Assembly (NCBI GenBank): GCA_023053545.1
Contig: JAKZAN010000005.1
Coordinates: 11,594,001-11,658,000 of the forward strand
From: Lepidurus packardi
Lineage: Eukaryota > Arthropoda > Branchiopoda > Notostraca > Triopsidae
Direction of reading: 5' to 3'
DNA length: 64,000 nucleotides
The notes below the pieces were generated by a model. That model worked only from the letters and a program-made list of their open reading frames with translations. It did not search any database and was not told the origin of the DNA. Made by a program: the position numbers and the translations under genes. This document shows positions 13,482 through 38,022 of the stretch, piece after piece. Position 1 is the stretch's first letter. The number at the start of each line of letters is the position of its first letter.

Positions 13482-14428
13482 ATGATTCTTTCGAGGCGAA
13501 AAAAATTAGAATATCCCCAAACAGACGTCCTACGGCAGAATATTGTGAAAGAAAAATTGGCAATCGATGCACTTATCCAAGTAAAATACTATTCATTGTT
13601 AAGAGTTAAGAAAGTTACTAATGAAATAAATTTTCTTATTGACTAGGATGTCCGGAACTGTGAAGGGCCGATGTCAGATTTGTCTGGATTAAACGCCCAG
13701 GTTAGGAACAAATTCTCAGCCTTGAGACAATACTTGGAACAGTTTCAACAAGCTGCCCATGAACATGATGACGCACAGGAACGAGCGGTTTTGACGGAAG
13801 AAGCGGAAACGTTTAAAAAGCTGATGAATACGTAACTTCAAGTAGTTTTCGAGTTAAAAGCGTTCATGTTTTCTTTCCCTAGCTCACAGATTACATTCCG
13901 TAAAGCTAATATTGCTGCCCAGATGGTTATTGAGCAAAAAAGCAAAGAAGCACTTTTTTATTGCGATACTCCAACGACAGTACCTAATCGGTAACTTTTA
14001 GGTCGTTTTACGCTAGACATGCTTAAACATCGTTCTCTCCAAAGGAATCTAAAAGGCAAAGAGGAGCTGGCTAAGTCGACGTCAGCAACTACAGACAATT
14101 TATTGTCTATAAGTCAACATTTAGCAAGTGTAGTGGAACAGAGCAAAGACACATTACACAGTTTAGGTAAAAAGAGAAAAAAAAAATTACTTCCAAATTT
14201 ATTTGTCTTTTATATTATCGTTTTTATCCTTCTTTTGTAGCCAATTCCTCACATGCAATCAAAGACAACCAAGAAGAATTTAAAGGAATGGCGTCTGTGA
14301 TAAACAGCTCGAGGAAATTAGTTTCCAAATATGGCCGGCGAGATTTAACTGATAAAATCCTCCTATTTTTCGCGTTTTGCTTCTTCTTTGCCTGTTGCTT
14401 GTACATTGCTCAGAAGCGCTTATTCTAA
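13482..14428 (+). CDS. BNIP1: BNIP1 / Sec20, ER Qb-SNARE
   Basis: Five exons: 13482-13580, 13647-13831, 13883-13990, 14045-14166, 14241-14428 (702 nt, 233 residues; human is 228). The middle carries FRKANIAAQMVIEQ, as in the FRRANL region of BNIP1. The SNARE region reads RNLKGKEELAKSTSATTDNL and SISQHLASVVEQSKDTL. A membrane anchor follows KYGRRDLTDKILLFF and ends IAQKRLF. BNIP1 works in Golgi-to-ER retrograde transport and ER membrane fusion within the syntaxin-18 complex. Intron 3 is only 54 nt; an earlier AG would break the frame, so I chose the acceptor at 14044. The poly(A) signal AATAAA is at 14502-14507. The gene is convergent with PGAP4. Confidence 0.93.
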
Positions 14429-14474
14429 ACGCTGTATACATAAAACATCAATCTTATCCAATACACTTTACGTT

Positions 14475-14735
14475 GCCTATTTCACTATTGTACCTATAAT
14501 CAATAAATAATCCGAAAAGAAAACCAGATTCAGTTTCCTCAGAACTTCATTTATTTGCAATTTACAATTCAGATTCAGAACTCATTTATTTACAAAACAA
14601 AACCCAGATTTGAAGAACCCAGGGCCTATTTCACTATTGTACCTATAATCAGTAAATAATCCGAAAAGAAAACCAGATTCAGTTTCAAGAACTCATTTAT
14701 TTACAAAACGAAACCCAGATTTGAAGAACCCAGGT
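14475..14735. repeat. Tandemly duplicated 3' flank between BNIP1 and PGAP4
   Basis: The block CCTATTTCACTATTGTACC..AAATAATCCGAAAAGAAAAC occurs at about 14475-14535 and again at 14628-14680. The block ending CCCAGATTTGAAGAACCCAG occurs at about 14577-14623 and 14689-14735. The duplication also doubles the AATAAA-type words on both strands. Confidence 0.85.
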
Positions 14736-14784
14736 CACAGTATGTAATCTAACCTATATACTGTGAACGCGTTAATTTTCAATG

Positions 14785-16077
14785 TCATACATAGTAATAG
14801 GAATCTTTGGGAGCGGTAAGTGTCGAATACATGCCAATATGTTGAAACAAGTTCGGCTCGACTAAATAGGATGCTACGTGTATTTCTCGAAGGAAATCAT
14901 CAATAGCAAGATCCAAAGGGTACTTGGAAGAACACTCGACCGAATCGAGAAACGCGATTAACCTACTCAGAATCACCTTGGGGTAAATCACAGCAGGAAT
15001 ACAACAGCCTGGGGCGTCAAGAACGTTAAAGAAATAGGGAGACCACAGTCTCCAGTTTATGAAATACTGTCTGCCTACGAGGATAACAAAAACTGCCGTA
15101 AATACGGTTACTTTAACTGAAAGAATCATCAAATTGGACCAGTGTAATGAAGGATTCAAACAGTGGCGTAATAAGGCAACGGTTCCAGGAACCAATAGGA
15201 TTAAAGCAAGCAATTCTATTACCCTATGAAATTCCCAGGCGAAACCCTGCCATCTTTCGGGGTAATACAACTTCATTTGCCCCCAAGGTTGTGTGTTTGG
15301 CACAAATGCACCCTGTCGAATAAAACCTTCGATTTTGTAACGTAAGAGATATTGAACGTTGTTGAACAAGTTTGGTAAAGGGACTGCGTCGTCTTGTAAA
15401 ACGAGGACGTTCTTAGCGTCCAATAATTTCACCTTTTCTAAGCAAGCAACATAGTCCGCTTTTTCTTTCTTTCGAGCATTGTTGACAATAGGAGGACTAT
15501 GGGGAAATATACTAACTACCGGGAAATACATGGATAAATTAGCCACTTCCCTATGGATGCCACCAGTTTCTGCGTTACATATTAAGAGGGAAATATTTGA
15601 CAAGGGTGTGGATTTCATTTCTTGATTTAACGCGGACATGACTTGTGTCAAATACAAGGTTTTCTCTACGTTCTCTTTGCTGGCACGAAGGCAAGTTATA
15701 ACTACAACTAGAATATCCGAAGGTTGTTGTAGTCTCTTTTGATAGAAGGCTAACGTTTCTGGTACTCTTAAGGACTTTAAATAGTTCTGGGCCATGGTTG
15801 AAGCTTTTTCATTCCTAGAGAGAGCTGCAGGCAGCCATTCATCATTTTCGCCTTTGAACACTGGGGAATAGACTAACCAACTTCGAGCTGTTATAAACAA
15901 CAATAATGCAAATAAGCAGAAGAGTGTTAATGAAGGTAAATATTTGTTTAATCTACAACTACGCATGTTGTCTTGTCGTTGTCGAATTTGAAGAAAACCA
16001 AAAGTAGGGCTTGATCCATGGACAGGTGTTTCAGAATCAGCGTTTAACGAAAACATAACGTAATCTAGGGGAGACAT
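14785..16077 (-). CDS. PGAP4: PGAP4 (TMEM246), GPI-anchor GalNAc transferase
   Basis: A single uninterrupted frame of 430 codons. It has one N-terminal membrane segment (about residues 45-65) and a lumenal glycosyltransferase fold split by a hydrophobic hairpin (about residues 285-335), as in PGAP4. Family landmarks are KEKADYVACLEKVKLL, VLVLQDDAVPLPNLF (vertebrates have EDDAVP, the metal-binding acidic motif), YYPERWQGF, GCCIPAVIYPK and SYLVEPNLFQHIGMYSTL near the C-terminus. PGAP4 adds GalNAc to the GPI anchor in the Golgi. The start may instead be the internal Met of MRSCRLNKYL (about residue 38), which would give a more typical short cytosolic tail. It is intronless, unlike its neighbours. 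Confidence 0.93.
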   Translation of the reverse strand: MSPLDYVMFSLNADSETPVHGSSPTFGFLQIRQRQDNMRSCRLNKYLPSLTLFCLFALLLFITARSWLVYSPVFKGENDEWLPAALSRNEKASTMAQNYLKSLRVPETLAFYQKRLQQPSDILVVVITCLRASKENVEKTLYLTQVMSALNQEMKSTPLSNISLLICNAETGGIHREVANLSMYFPVVSIFPHSPPIVNNARKKEKADYVACLEKVKLLDAKNVLVLQDDAVPLPNLFNNVQYLLRYKIEGFIRQGAFVPNTQPWGQMKLYYPERWQGFAWEFHRVIELLALILLVPGTVALLRHCLNPSLHWSNLMILSVKVTVFTAVFVILVGRQYFINWRLWSPYFFNVLDAPGCCIPAVIYPKVILSRLIAFLDSVECSSKYPLDLAIDDFLREIHVASYLVEPNLFQHIGMYSTLTAPKDSYYYV

Positions 16078-16093
16078 TTATAAATTAAATCAC

Positions 16094-16153
16094 GTAACTT
16101 TAATTTCAGTAGAACTTCAGGTTTGTTTGATGTTCTACTGAAATTAAAGTTAC
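16094..16153. repeat. Perfect 22 bp inverted repeat upstream of PGAP4
   Basis: Left arm 16094-16115 is the exact reverse complement of right arm 16132-16153, with a 16 nt loop. It begins 17 bp upstream of the PGAP4 ATG, so it should lie in the 5' UTR or core promoter. Confidence 0.95.
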
Positions 16154-16353
16154 TTGCCTGCTGCAATGATAGCGAAACATTTACTTAATACCTACAGTTT
16201 CATGGTGCAGTCGTGAGAAACGCGATTTTAATTTCAACGACTTTTCCGGCTTTGACTCATCTCTTCCAGCGTAAACAAATGTGTTAAAGCCACGGTGAAC
16301 TGCACGTAGTTGGTCATTTCTTGTCAAAAGGTGGCTCTGGTGTCATACCCCCT

Positions 16354-16447
16354 ATATCATGAGAATGCAACAACTTTAAACAAACTTAACGATAAGTATG
16401 TTTAAAGCAACAAAGTTGTGTTTAAGTTGCTGCATTCTCATGACATA
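16354..16447. repeat. Long imperfect inverted repeat
   Basis: The outer arms (starting TCATGAGAATGCA, and TGCATTCTCATGA on the other side) pair over about 30 positions with a few mismatches. An inner pair, CTTTAAACAAACTT and AAGTATGTTTAAAG, allows an alternative fold. This could be a short MITE-like element or a cruciform. No target-site duplication was identified. Confidence 0.8.
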
Positions 16448-16562
16448 GGCAACATATTCTCCGGAAAAAATGACCAGCTGGTCTCATGTATCGCGCTGGT
16501 GGTCTTTACCGGAGAACCTTAGTTGAAAATTCGAGTTGAAAATTGATAGTTGGATAGGAAAT

Positions 16563-16604
16563 TAACCAGGTTAGATTAGGTTCGGTTAGCTTAGGTTAGG
16601 TTAA
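16563..16604 (+). repeat. Degenerate TTAGG-like tract
   Basis: The tract contains AGGTTAG, ATTAGGTT, CTTAGGTTAGG and similar words. It resembles the arthropod telomere unit TTAGG but is short and degenerate. Confidence 0.35.
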
Positions 16605-17083
16605 CGATTCTCATCAACTTTCGTTGACGAAAATCGTTAAAACTTGTACTTGGTCGAAAAAGTAACATTGACACACTAGTGTCGTTTTGCAATAATCATT
16701 TTCCTTTTCATTTTAGTGACACGGGTTTACGTGACACCCTTTTGTCATTCTTTTGCCGAGAACGTGTTGGATTTGGGCGTATGATACCAATGCCATCTTT
16801 TGATAGAAATTGTCAACTTCTTGCAGTTAACCGTGGCCTCAACTTCGAAATTTTCCCTAACTTCTCCAGCGTAAAAATGCTCCTTCAGAAGGGTTCTTCG
16901 ATGGATCACTTGGCGGCGCTTGTGATTGTTAAATGGGGTTTGCCTCTTTCGTAGAATATTCGTCTGTTCCCCATTCTCTGTGTATTCTCTGACACGGCCA
17001 AAAGCTCATGGGTGTTTACCAGGACGTCCAAAAGTTTTGCTAAATGCAGTGAGTTTTAAGTTAACCGTGTTGTTATTTCCAAA

Positions 17084-30958
<13,875 letters not shown>

Positions 30959-31471
30959 CCGATCTTTTCTTGTGTTACTGTGTTTTTTTTCGTGATGTAT
31001 TTTGTGTATGAAGTTTCGTTTCTGGTCGTGTACAGTTGGATTTTCGCCATTACAATTGCGAACGTGCTCTCTCGCTTCTTAAGAAAGATCGTTACTACTT
31101 TTAATTTGTGATTTTAACTTGTTTTCAAATCCAAAGCGAGTTTACTACACTCGGAAGTGAAAGCAAATACAATTTCTTGACCTCAAATTAGAATCAGAAT
31201 CCTTACGTTATTACGTCTGATGTGATAGTACTGATTGTACACCAACTATAAATAATCTTGAGGCTATATTTCAAGGATGTTTCAAAGGCTTCATTGTTAG
31301 ATTATAACCCAAAAACACGTACCTCAATCCCATCGTCGTATCTTATCTCACTAGACGAGATTAAACCCCGTTTCAATGCTAAAAAACCTTCACGTATTAC
31401 TTAACAGATAGTGGCTGACTGTAGTACTAGAAGTACCACAGACTGTAGTATCCAACCCAAACAACGTAGCT
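30959..31471. other. Intergenic stretch between the ADAM and rolling-stone-like genes
   Basis: It should hold the 3' UTR of ADAM tail B and the promoter of the next gene. A short direct repeat GACTGTAGTA occurs at about 31410 and 31440. Nothing else is visible. Confidence 0.5.
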
Positions 31472-32896
31472 ATGGGCGCATGGACTATTTTGGCTAGTGA
31501 ATTCAGATTCAAGCATCTTACCCATGCTCATCATAATCCGAAACTATTTTCCTTGTCCCAGGTAAAAACTTGTTAAAAAACTTAGGAGTAAGTTAAGCGC
31601 ACCATTTACATGATTTCACCATCATCTTTAAACGCAGTGGCAAGAACAGCACAAAGTGTCAGTAGTCTACCTGTACTACCGACTGTTTTGGGCCATCTTC
31701 GCTATCTGTTCCTTAGTAGCGTCGATCATATGCTGGGGGTTTCCATACTGGTTTATTTACTTGACGGATCTCGGCTTTTTGGGCTTAACTGTTCACTTGG
31801 TCCTTCATGCGGTGGTGGTAATCCAGCATCTAGTCGACGAACGCAATGGTAATACTGCCCTACGAACCCTAACCTTCTAAGCTAAATATTTAGAGCATAC
31901 AACAGAATTGTTTACTGTACGTTTGTACCCCTATTAGGAGTCGAGCCACACATGAGACCGTTACTGAAGATCGCCTGGTTCTTGAGTAATAGTTCTACGC
32001 CTCTGGCACTGGTTATTAGCATAATCTATTGGACCTGTCTTTACGGAACAACTGGTAGGACGACACGAAGATGCATTATTTTTATATATAACAACACATT
32101 AAAGAGAAATAGCTACCAAAAAGTAACACTACTTACAAAACAGAGTAAAGAATCTGATTTTTATATATACTTTTCTTTTAATCGTGCGGCAAATAATAAG
32201 CGAGTTATTAAGAAAGAAATTTGTCCCATTGATGTTAAAAGCTTTGTTTACTTTTTAAGCCCGGAGGTAAACAAACCATGGCAACAGCGCCATAAGCCAC
32301 GCCATCACTCGTCTGTTACGTCATGGCGAACATTTGCATGTCAACAACGAATCAAGGGCTAACTCAGACAAATTTAAACATTCATTGTTCATGAAAATTT
32401 AGTAATTGTTCGCACAAAGAGGTTAGACTACACCAAAGCATTCAGCAAAATGTCAACATAAGATAATGATGGCCAATTTGCTTTTTACGATGTTCATAAC
32501 GTTCCTTTCTTAGTTATGACGTATCCTGGGATGAACGCAATAGTACACGGTGTCAACAGCGTTGTGGTCATGTTTGATATTTTCGTAAGTGCAAGTCCGT
32601 TCCGTATTTTGCATTTCTACCAACCATTGTTGTGTCTGGCTGCCTACGTGATCTTCAGCGTGATCTACTATTATGCCGGTGGCGTCACAGCAGATGGCTC
32701 TCATGCCATTTACCCAATCCTAGACTGGGAAAATGTCAACTACACTTTGTACTTCGTGATTGGCGGTGCCTTACTTTTCCCCATCTTCTATATGTTTGTA
32801 TGGTTGTTGCACCAGTTGCGACTGTATTTAGCTGCCAAGTTTACTAAGAAGTCTAGAAAGGATCTTGTAGGTTATATAAACAACGGTGCTAATTAA
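31472..32896 (+). CDS. Rolling-stone-like multi-pass membrane protein
   Basis: Four exons: 31472-31561, 31638-31848, 31938-32054, 32514-32896 (801 nt, 266 residues). Exon 1 ends FSLSQ and exon 2 begins WQEQHKVSVVYLYYRLFWAI, which restores the SQW..YYR motif of the rolling stone (rost) family. Later landmarks are WFIYLTDLGFLGLTVHL, VISIIYWTCLYG, HGVNSVVVMFDIF and IFSVIYYYAGG. About six hydrophobic segments follow the pattern of the family. Fly rost acts in myoblast fusion; other members have no established role, so function here is uncertain. The tail is basic (KFTKKSRKDLVGY). The poly(A) signal is AATAAA at 32968-32973. Confidence 0.88.
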
Positions 32897-32967
32897 CTTA
32901 ACCTTTCTCGTAATAAGGGGATGATTTCATGTAAATTGTTCAATCCAATTTTGGTTGTATACTCTGT

Positions 32968-32973
32968 AATAAA
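32968..32973 (+). terminator. Poly(A) signal of the rolling-stone-like gene
   Basis: AATAAA lies 72 nt after the stop codon. Confidence 0.6.
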
Positions 32974-33637
32974 CTGGCAACCCGACACAAGTGTAAGAGG
33001 AAAGCGACAGATGAAAAATACAACACAGAAAAACTACCACCAATGGAAACTAAAGCTGTACAACGTCATCGCAAATAAAGTTCTATCTTCTTTTGCAATT
33101 TTCTCGAAGAAAATTTGCTTATATCCTGTTTAAATTGTACAGTGTAATTGTTTACTGCACAAAAATGTAATATGTATACGTCAAGCGAATCTTAGATAGT
33201 CAAGGCACAACTAAAACTGCACACCACAAAGGGATAAAGAAGTATGGAAAAAAAGACTAACTGCAACAAGTATATCACATATCTTAATGTTTTTTTGATA
33301 ATAAGGAAACGCCAAGACTACAAGCTCGGATTTTACAAAATCGATCTTTTCCCTTTTAAGATTGTAGAAAACAAAATTGACCCACAAAGTAGAAAAACAT
33401 CCTTGCTTCCTCCGCACCACGTGGCTTAAACCCGCATGGGCCAATTTAAACCTTTAATTTACAATTGTCAATTGACGCCGGCTCAACCAAACCCTGGAAA
33501 ATAAAACAAAAAGATATATTAAGTACATTTTTCCAAACATACGTAAACCGATATGCAGTATCATGGTCCTAATGTGTATAAACTAAATATAGTATGTCAA
33601 TTAGGAAAACCTGTAAAGTATTTGCAAAAAAAAAACT
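32974..33637. other. Intergenic stretch before the tRNA cluster
   Basis: I see no supported gene here; it is A/T-rich with chance frames only. Confidence 0.5.
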
Positions 33638-33710
33638 CGAGTCTGCCAGGATTCGAACCTGGAATCTTCTGCTCCGTAGGCAGACGCGTTATCCGTTGCG
33701 CCACAGACCC
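33638..33710 (-). tRNA. tRNA-Arg(ACG) copy 1
   Basis: The gene is 73 nt. Acceptor stem GGGTCTG pairs with CAGACTC, the anticodon loop is CTACGGA (ACG), the T loop is GTTCGAATCC, and the discriminator is G. It differs from the other three copies by a T-A pair in place of C-G in the acceptor stem. A run of T on the transcribed strand follows directly as a Pol III terminator. No intron and no encoded CCA. Confidence 0.96.
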
Positions 33711-33803
33711 TTGTTAACCGTCAGACCACTTCGCGAACAAATTAAGTGAACACGAATATTTCTAAAATGGAATAAAGACTCGAAAAAAGAGTCAAAAAGT
33801 ATC

Positions 33804-33876
33804 CGAGCCTGCCAGGATTCGAACCTGGAATCTTCTGCTCCGTAGGCAGACGCGTTATCCGTTGCGCCACAGGCCC
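33804..33876 (-). tRNA. tRNA-Arg(ACG) copy 2
   Basis: Acceptor stem GGGCCTG/CAGGCTC, anticodon ACG, 73 nt. The body is identical to copies 3 and 4. Confidence 0.96.
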
Positions 33877-34098
33877 CTTGTGAAAACGTTCCACAACTGT
33901 GGATTTAGACCAGTAATCCCCATGGTGGTCCCCATCCACCGGGCCGCGGCGAGAGAACGAGTGGACCGCGCCTGTATAGGGCACATACATATTTTTTTCC
34001 CTTAGAAACAGGTCCACGGTACCAAACAGGTTGGGGACCATTGATTTGGACGGTTACTTTGAGGTTAGAAAAGATGAAAAAGACTGAAAAAAGAATCT

Positions 34099-34171
34099 CG
34101 AGCCTGCCAGGATTCGAACCTGGAATCTTCTGCTCCGTAGGCAGACGCGTTATCCGTTGCGCCACAGGCCC
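34099..34171 (-). tRNA. tRNA-Arg(ACG) copy 3
   Basis: Acceptor stem GGGCCTG/CAGGCTC, anticodon ACG, 73 nt, with T-rich 3' flank on the coding strand. Confidence 0.96.
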
Positions 34172-34331
34172 TTGTTCAGCAATCAACGAATTTGCAAAGA
34201 AACTCATTAAGGATACTTTACTAACGGGAAAAAAATTAAAATAAATTACCATCTTCCAAATTCAATACAATAGACGAGTATTTCCTTAGAAAAACCTTTT
34301 AAAACTTTGAAAAAAAGATCTAGAAAAGATC

Positions 34332-34404
34332 CGAGCCTGCCAGGATTCGAACCTGGAATCTTCTGCTCCGTAGGCAGACGCGTTATCCGTTGCGCCACAG
34401 GCCC
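34332..34404 (-). tRNA. tRNA-Arg(ACG) copy 4
   Basis: Identical in body to copies 2 and 3, 73 nt, anticodon ACG. It is the most upstream member of the cluster on the minus strand. Confidence 0.96.
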
Positions 34405-35016
34405 CATGAATACGATGTGTTTCCTGGCCGACTTTGTTGAACAAACCCCCACAGCACTACCACATACCGACCCCTTCTCTTCGTTTTATCAGTGTGCACG
34501 AGCATGCGTTTGTATAATAAGACCCACGCTCGAAGGTTAAAGAACCTCATTAGAAACTCGGTAACCTTAACACGATGACCTTAACCTTAATAAACTGAAC
34601 CCGACATTGACCTTCGCCTTTCTGATTACTTTTACTATAATTATAATACAATTAATTACTTGAATAAATATACTAATAATTACATTAACTAATTAAAAAA
34701 TATTGAAAAAAAATCGGAAAAAATATTGAAAAGATTGTCTCCACAACAGGACTTCGAAAGGTGACACAGTTTTTTTCCTGACCCTTTTTTGTTACCAATG
34801 AAAGCTGAACGTGTACCCGTCCAACTGCGCATCACCTTTCGAACCTTATTTTTTTTTTTTTTTTTTTACATCGGATGATTTCGATTTTTTTTCTTTTAAA
34901 AGACAAAGAAAGAAAACGACACCAATATTTAAACTCAAGATACGCAGCTGAACATACACGTTTGACCTTAAAAATCATACCAAGAACACACAAAAAATAG
35001 CCCAAGATGTTAAGGC
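34405..35016. other. Intergenic stretch downstream of BNIP3
   Basis: A/T-rich with poly-T runs (34849-34867). It should hold the BNIP3 3' UTR and possibly a short last exon if the GTAAGC at 35020-35015 is used as a donor. No convincing exon was found. Confidence 0.5.
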
Positions 35017-36506
35017 TTACCCTATTCCCGCGCCCAAGATGAGCGATAAGAGATTGGTGATTACGACAGTGTACACAACTTCTTTGGAAAACAACCCATT
35101 GTTGCCAACCTTGGAACAACGCATAGAATAATACGCTTTGCGCTTTACTCCACCTTGGCCCTGAGCAGGATGGCTGAACTTCCAGTCCCTGCAACAAAAA
35201 TACTTTCCAATTAGCAAAAAGAAAGAGAAGATCGCAAACCAAACCCCACAATTGAACATGGATTTTTTTTTTTTTTTTTATTACTTTGGCGGTTGCTGGT
35301 CAGGCCTGCTACTCCAATCCCAAACCCAATCCGTGTGAGACTCTACAGGTGTCAATCCCTCCTACATGCGTAAATAACACCAAGATATTAGATTGACAGC
35401 CATTCAACCACACAATGTCAAGTCACCTTGCAAAAATAATTAATATACACGCCTCTCAATTCTTCTCCCTCTGTCGCAGGCTCGTTGTTAGGACTATTGG
35501 GCGGAGATTTGGGTCTACAACACAGAAAACGGTTTCCAGATGCAAAACGATCACGAGAGATGACGCATTTAACTTACGAACTATGCGGAGAGTTCTTTCG
35601 CGTCGAGGCCAAAGACACGCGCGCTGAAGACGCATTACTTTCTCGCTGGGCTTCACGGAGCAATCGCAAGTATTCTTGACTTGGAGCAACATTAGACAAA
35701 TAAGGGAGCGAAGGAGTTCCTCGATCCGGAGCTGGACTATGAACTGGACTCAACGATAGGTCGCTTACTTCCACCCAAGATTCTAAATTTTTCAAAATAC
35801 AAATGAATTAGAGAACCACACTATCTTAAAAACTCCCAATCAACACAATCTTCACAACTTTCTTTCCAAACCAAATCTTAAAACAACCTAAGCTTCAAAA
35901 TACTACTAACTAACTAACATTCAATTCAACTTGAATTCATCAACACAATCTTCACAACTTTCTTTCCAAACCAAATCTTAAAACAACCTAAACTTCAAAA
36001 TACTACTAACTAACATTCAATTCAACTTGAATTCATCAACACAATCTTCAGAACTTTCTTTCCAAACCAAATCTTAAAACAACCTAAGCTTCAAAATACT
36101 ACTCACTAACATTCAATTCAACTTGAATTCAACTCAATTCAACCAACTTGAAGTTAATTACACTGACTAAACAGAGTATTCTTTAAAGTCACTACATTTG
36201 GAATCGCTAAATAAACCGCGTAACGAATTGCTAAGCTTCTGAATCTTACAAATCTGGAAAAATTAACGATAAAAAAATCTCCCAAATTCACTGTTTGAGC
36301 TCTTCAAGTGCTTCAAACTATCAAAAGCAAACAGTTAATCTAGGAAAGTCACTGACCCATCTTTATCTAAATACACTGCAGTTCCACCCACAACCTCTTT
36401 ATGTTCAACCTTTCGAGTCACTACCCTATCCCTTTCTGAAACCTCTGAAGGGCGTGAACTGGGCTTTGTAGGCCGAAGAAGGTGAATCTTGGACACTCGC
36501 CAACAT
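35017..36506 (-). CDS. BNIP3: BNIP3/NIX mitophagy receptor
   Basis: Five exons: 36506-36443, 35782-35578, 35514-35427, 35361-35285, 35188-35017 (606 nt, 201 residues; human BNIP3 is 194). Signatures in order: an LC3-interacting motif SWVEV (W at residue 24), YLRLLREAQRES (BH3-like region), WVWDWSSRPDQQPPKDWKF, which is nearly diagnostic for the family, NGLFSKEVVY, and a C-terminal membrane anchor TVVITNLLSLILGAGIG with small-xxx-small spacing. The protein sits in the outer mitochondrial membrane and recruits autophagosomes. Exon 1 (MLASVQDSPSSAYKAQFTPFR) is inferred from an AGAG/GTTTCAG donor that restores the phase. The stop TAA directly follows the anchor and overlaps a GTAAGC donor-like site, so a short lumenal tail exon cannot be excluded. 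Confidence 0.9.
35836..36140. repeat. ~98 bp tandem array (3 copies) in BNIP3 intron 1
   Basis: Units carry ATCAACACAATCTTCACAAC, TTTCCAAACCAAATC and CATTCAATTCAACTTGAATT. Starts are near 35840, 35938 and 36035. The copies are almost identical. Confidence 0.9.
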
Positions 36507-38022
36507 CGTGGTCTAGGTTTGAACGGTTGAAACTATTATTCCAGGCGGCGAGACGTCAAAAAACTCCCAACAGACGCAAAATTAGGCTAACGACCTTCGC
36601 ATATTACGCCGTCACAAGGCCACCACGTGGTTTTGCATATCAACATAGCGTAAAGTTGCACTTTTGTACAAAGGACAACGCTTTACAACTTCCTTGTTTA
36701 CAAAACTCGAAACGATCCCTTATCATTTCCCTAGGCAACCCCTTGGATCTTATCGAAAGGAAGTTGGAACAAAAGACTGAAAAGGCGGAAAAGGTGACAA
36801 GCTTTGTCAATTCTACTTGATTTGAAAGTTCTTGAAATAAAAGTTAAGTAAGGCGTTTGACGGACACAAAAGAGTCGTGGGAATTTTGGAAGTTTCTCGC
36901 CGAATGTATTCTTCCTTTTATTTTGGAACTCCGAAGAAAAGCTCAAGTCACCTAGATTGCTCACAAAGAACACGAACACGATTAACCCGTGCTTTTGCTC
37001 ACGTCCACCCCGGACAGATGACCAAGCGAGGTCTACGTGCAGTTATGTCATCTACATTCGCACAAGATTCAATTCGTGTTCGCAACAATGAAAAAGCCAA
37101 CTTACCAGCCAAACTATCTTCCGCTTGTTTCGCCACTCCGGACATTTTCGACCCTCTTTCTTGTAAGACTCTCGTTTGAAACTTTCAAACAGATTCAAAA
37201 CCTTGCAAAAAACGTTCGCAGTGATCTCGTATGCGACTACAGCCAACTGCGGATCTCGGAATGTTGTTGCCAAGCGCCAAGTTGGATTTTCAAACTTGTT
37301 GCGTCCTGATAAGTTCCTATGCAACCTAATCTAGTTTTTGTGTCAAAAACTAAATCCCAGGATCGATTCCCAACTTCTGTCAGACTGTCACACACTTGTT
37401 AAGCGAGGAATGCGCACTAAACTCTGGGAATTAATATTATAAGAAGACAAGATCCCTCGCACTGTACTGTCCTGAGCTCACCAAGCACAACACAACGTCG
37501 CTGTGTTTTGCCTTACTGCGTCACAATCGTCGTCCGACAACGACTTTAATAAAAGAGCAGCTTCAAACAATTTTAGAAGGAGCTTCTATGAGATTAAAAA
37601 AGTCTAATAAATTAAGAAATGAATATTGGAACCGTAGTTTGGGATAAAGAGGGGAAAATAGAAATTAAGAAAGTTGAGGTCAAATAGTCCTAATTTGGTG
37701 TAAGTAGTCGTTTTGCACGCATTCGGCATTGTCAACTGGGTCGACCACGCTGCGTGGCTTCCAAGCTTATACCGCACGCATTTGCGCTTGAAGTGTAGTT
37801 TCGAAATAGCCTTCAACGCTTAATCCTTTTATCACGTAAGTTAAACCCCTTAGTTCTTATTAATTAAGTTATTTGTAGACGTTACGATCATTTTGGAAAG
37901 GTAGTATCCTTTATTAAGCATATGTTAGGTCGAGTGTATGGTCCTGTTCGACTTCTAGTTTTCAAGGGGAAACTTTCTGAAGTTTTTTTTGTTAAGAAGA
38001 CATCTTTCTTGGTAGGGCAATC
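36507..38022. other. Divergent intergenic region between BNIP3 and PAIP2
   Basis: Several open frames of 70-110 codons occur but none shows domains or fitting splice sites. This stretch should hold the promoters of both genes. No RNA gene was seen. Confidence 0.5.

Noticed and set aside
13991-14016. 26 nt intron in BNIP1
   Set aside because: Using the first AG gives a stop codon at once. The AG at 14044 gives a 54 nt intron and restores the BNIP1 sequence.
16563-16604. Interstitial telomere
   Set aside because: Only a few degenerate TTAGG-like words; kept as a low-confidence repeat and not called a telomere relic.
16679-16954. 91-codon frame upstream of ADAM, containing TCGATGGATCACTTGGCGGC, which recalls a 5.8S rRNA word
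   Set aside because: The likeness covers only about 15 bases and does not extend; there is no other rRNA sequence around it.
33742-34540. Repeated protein-like frames GPVAQRITRLPTEQKIPGSN on the minus strand
   Set aside because: They are translations of the tRNA-Arg genes and their flanks, a well-known annotation artefact. No separate coding evidence exists.
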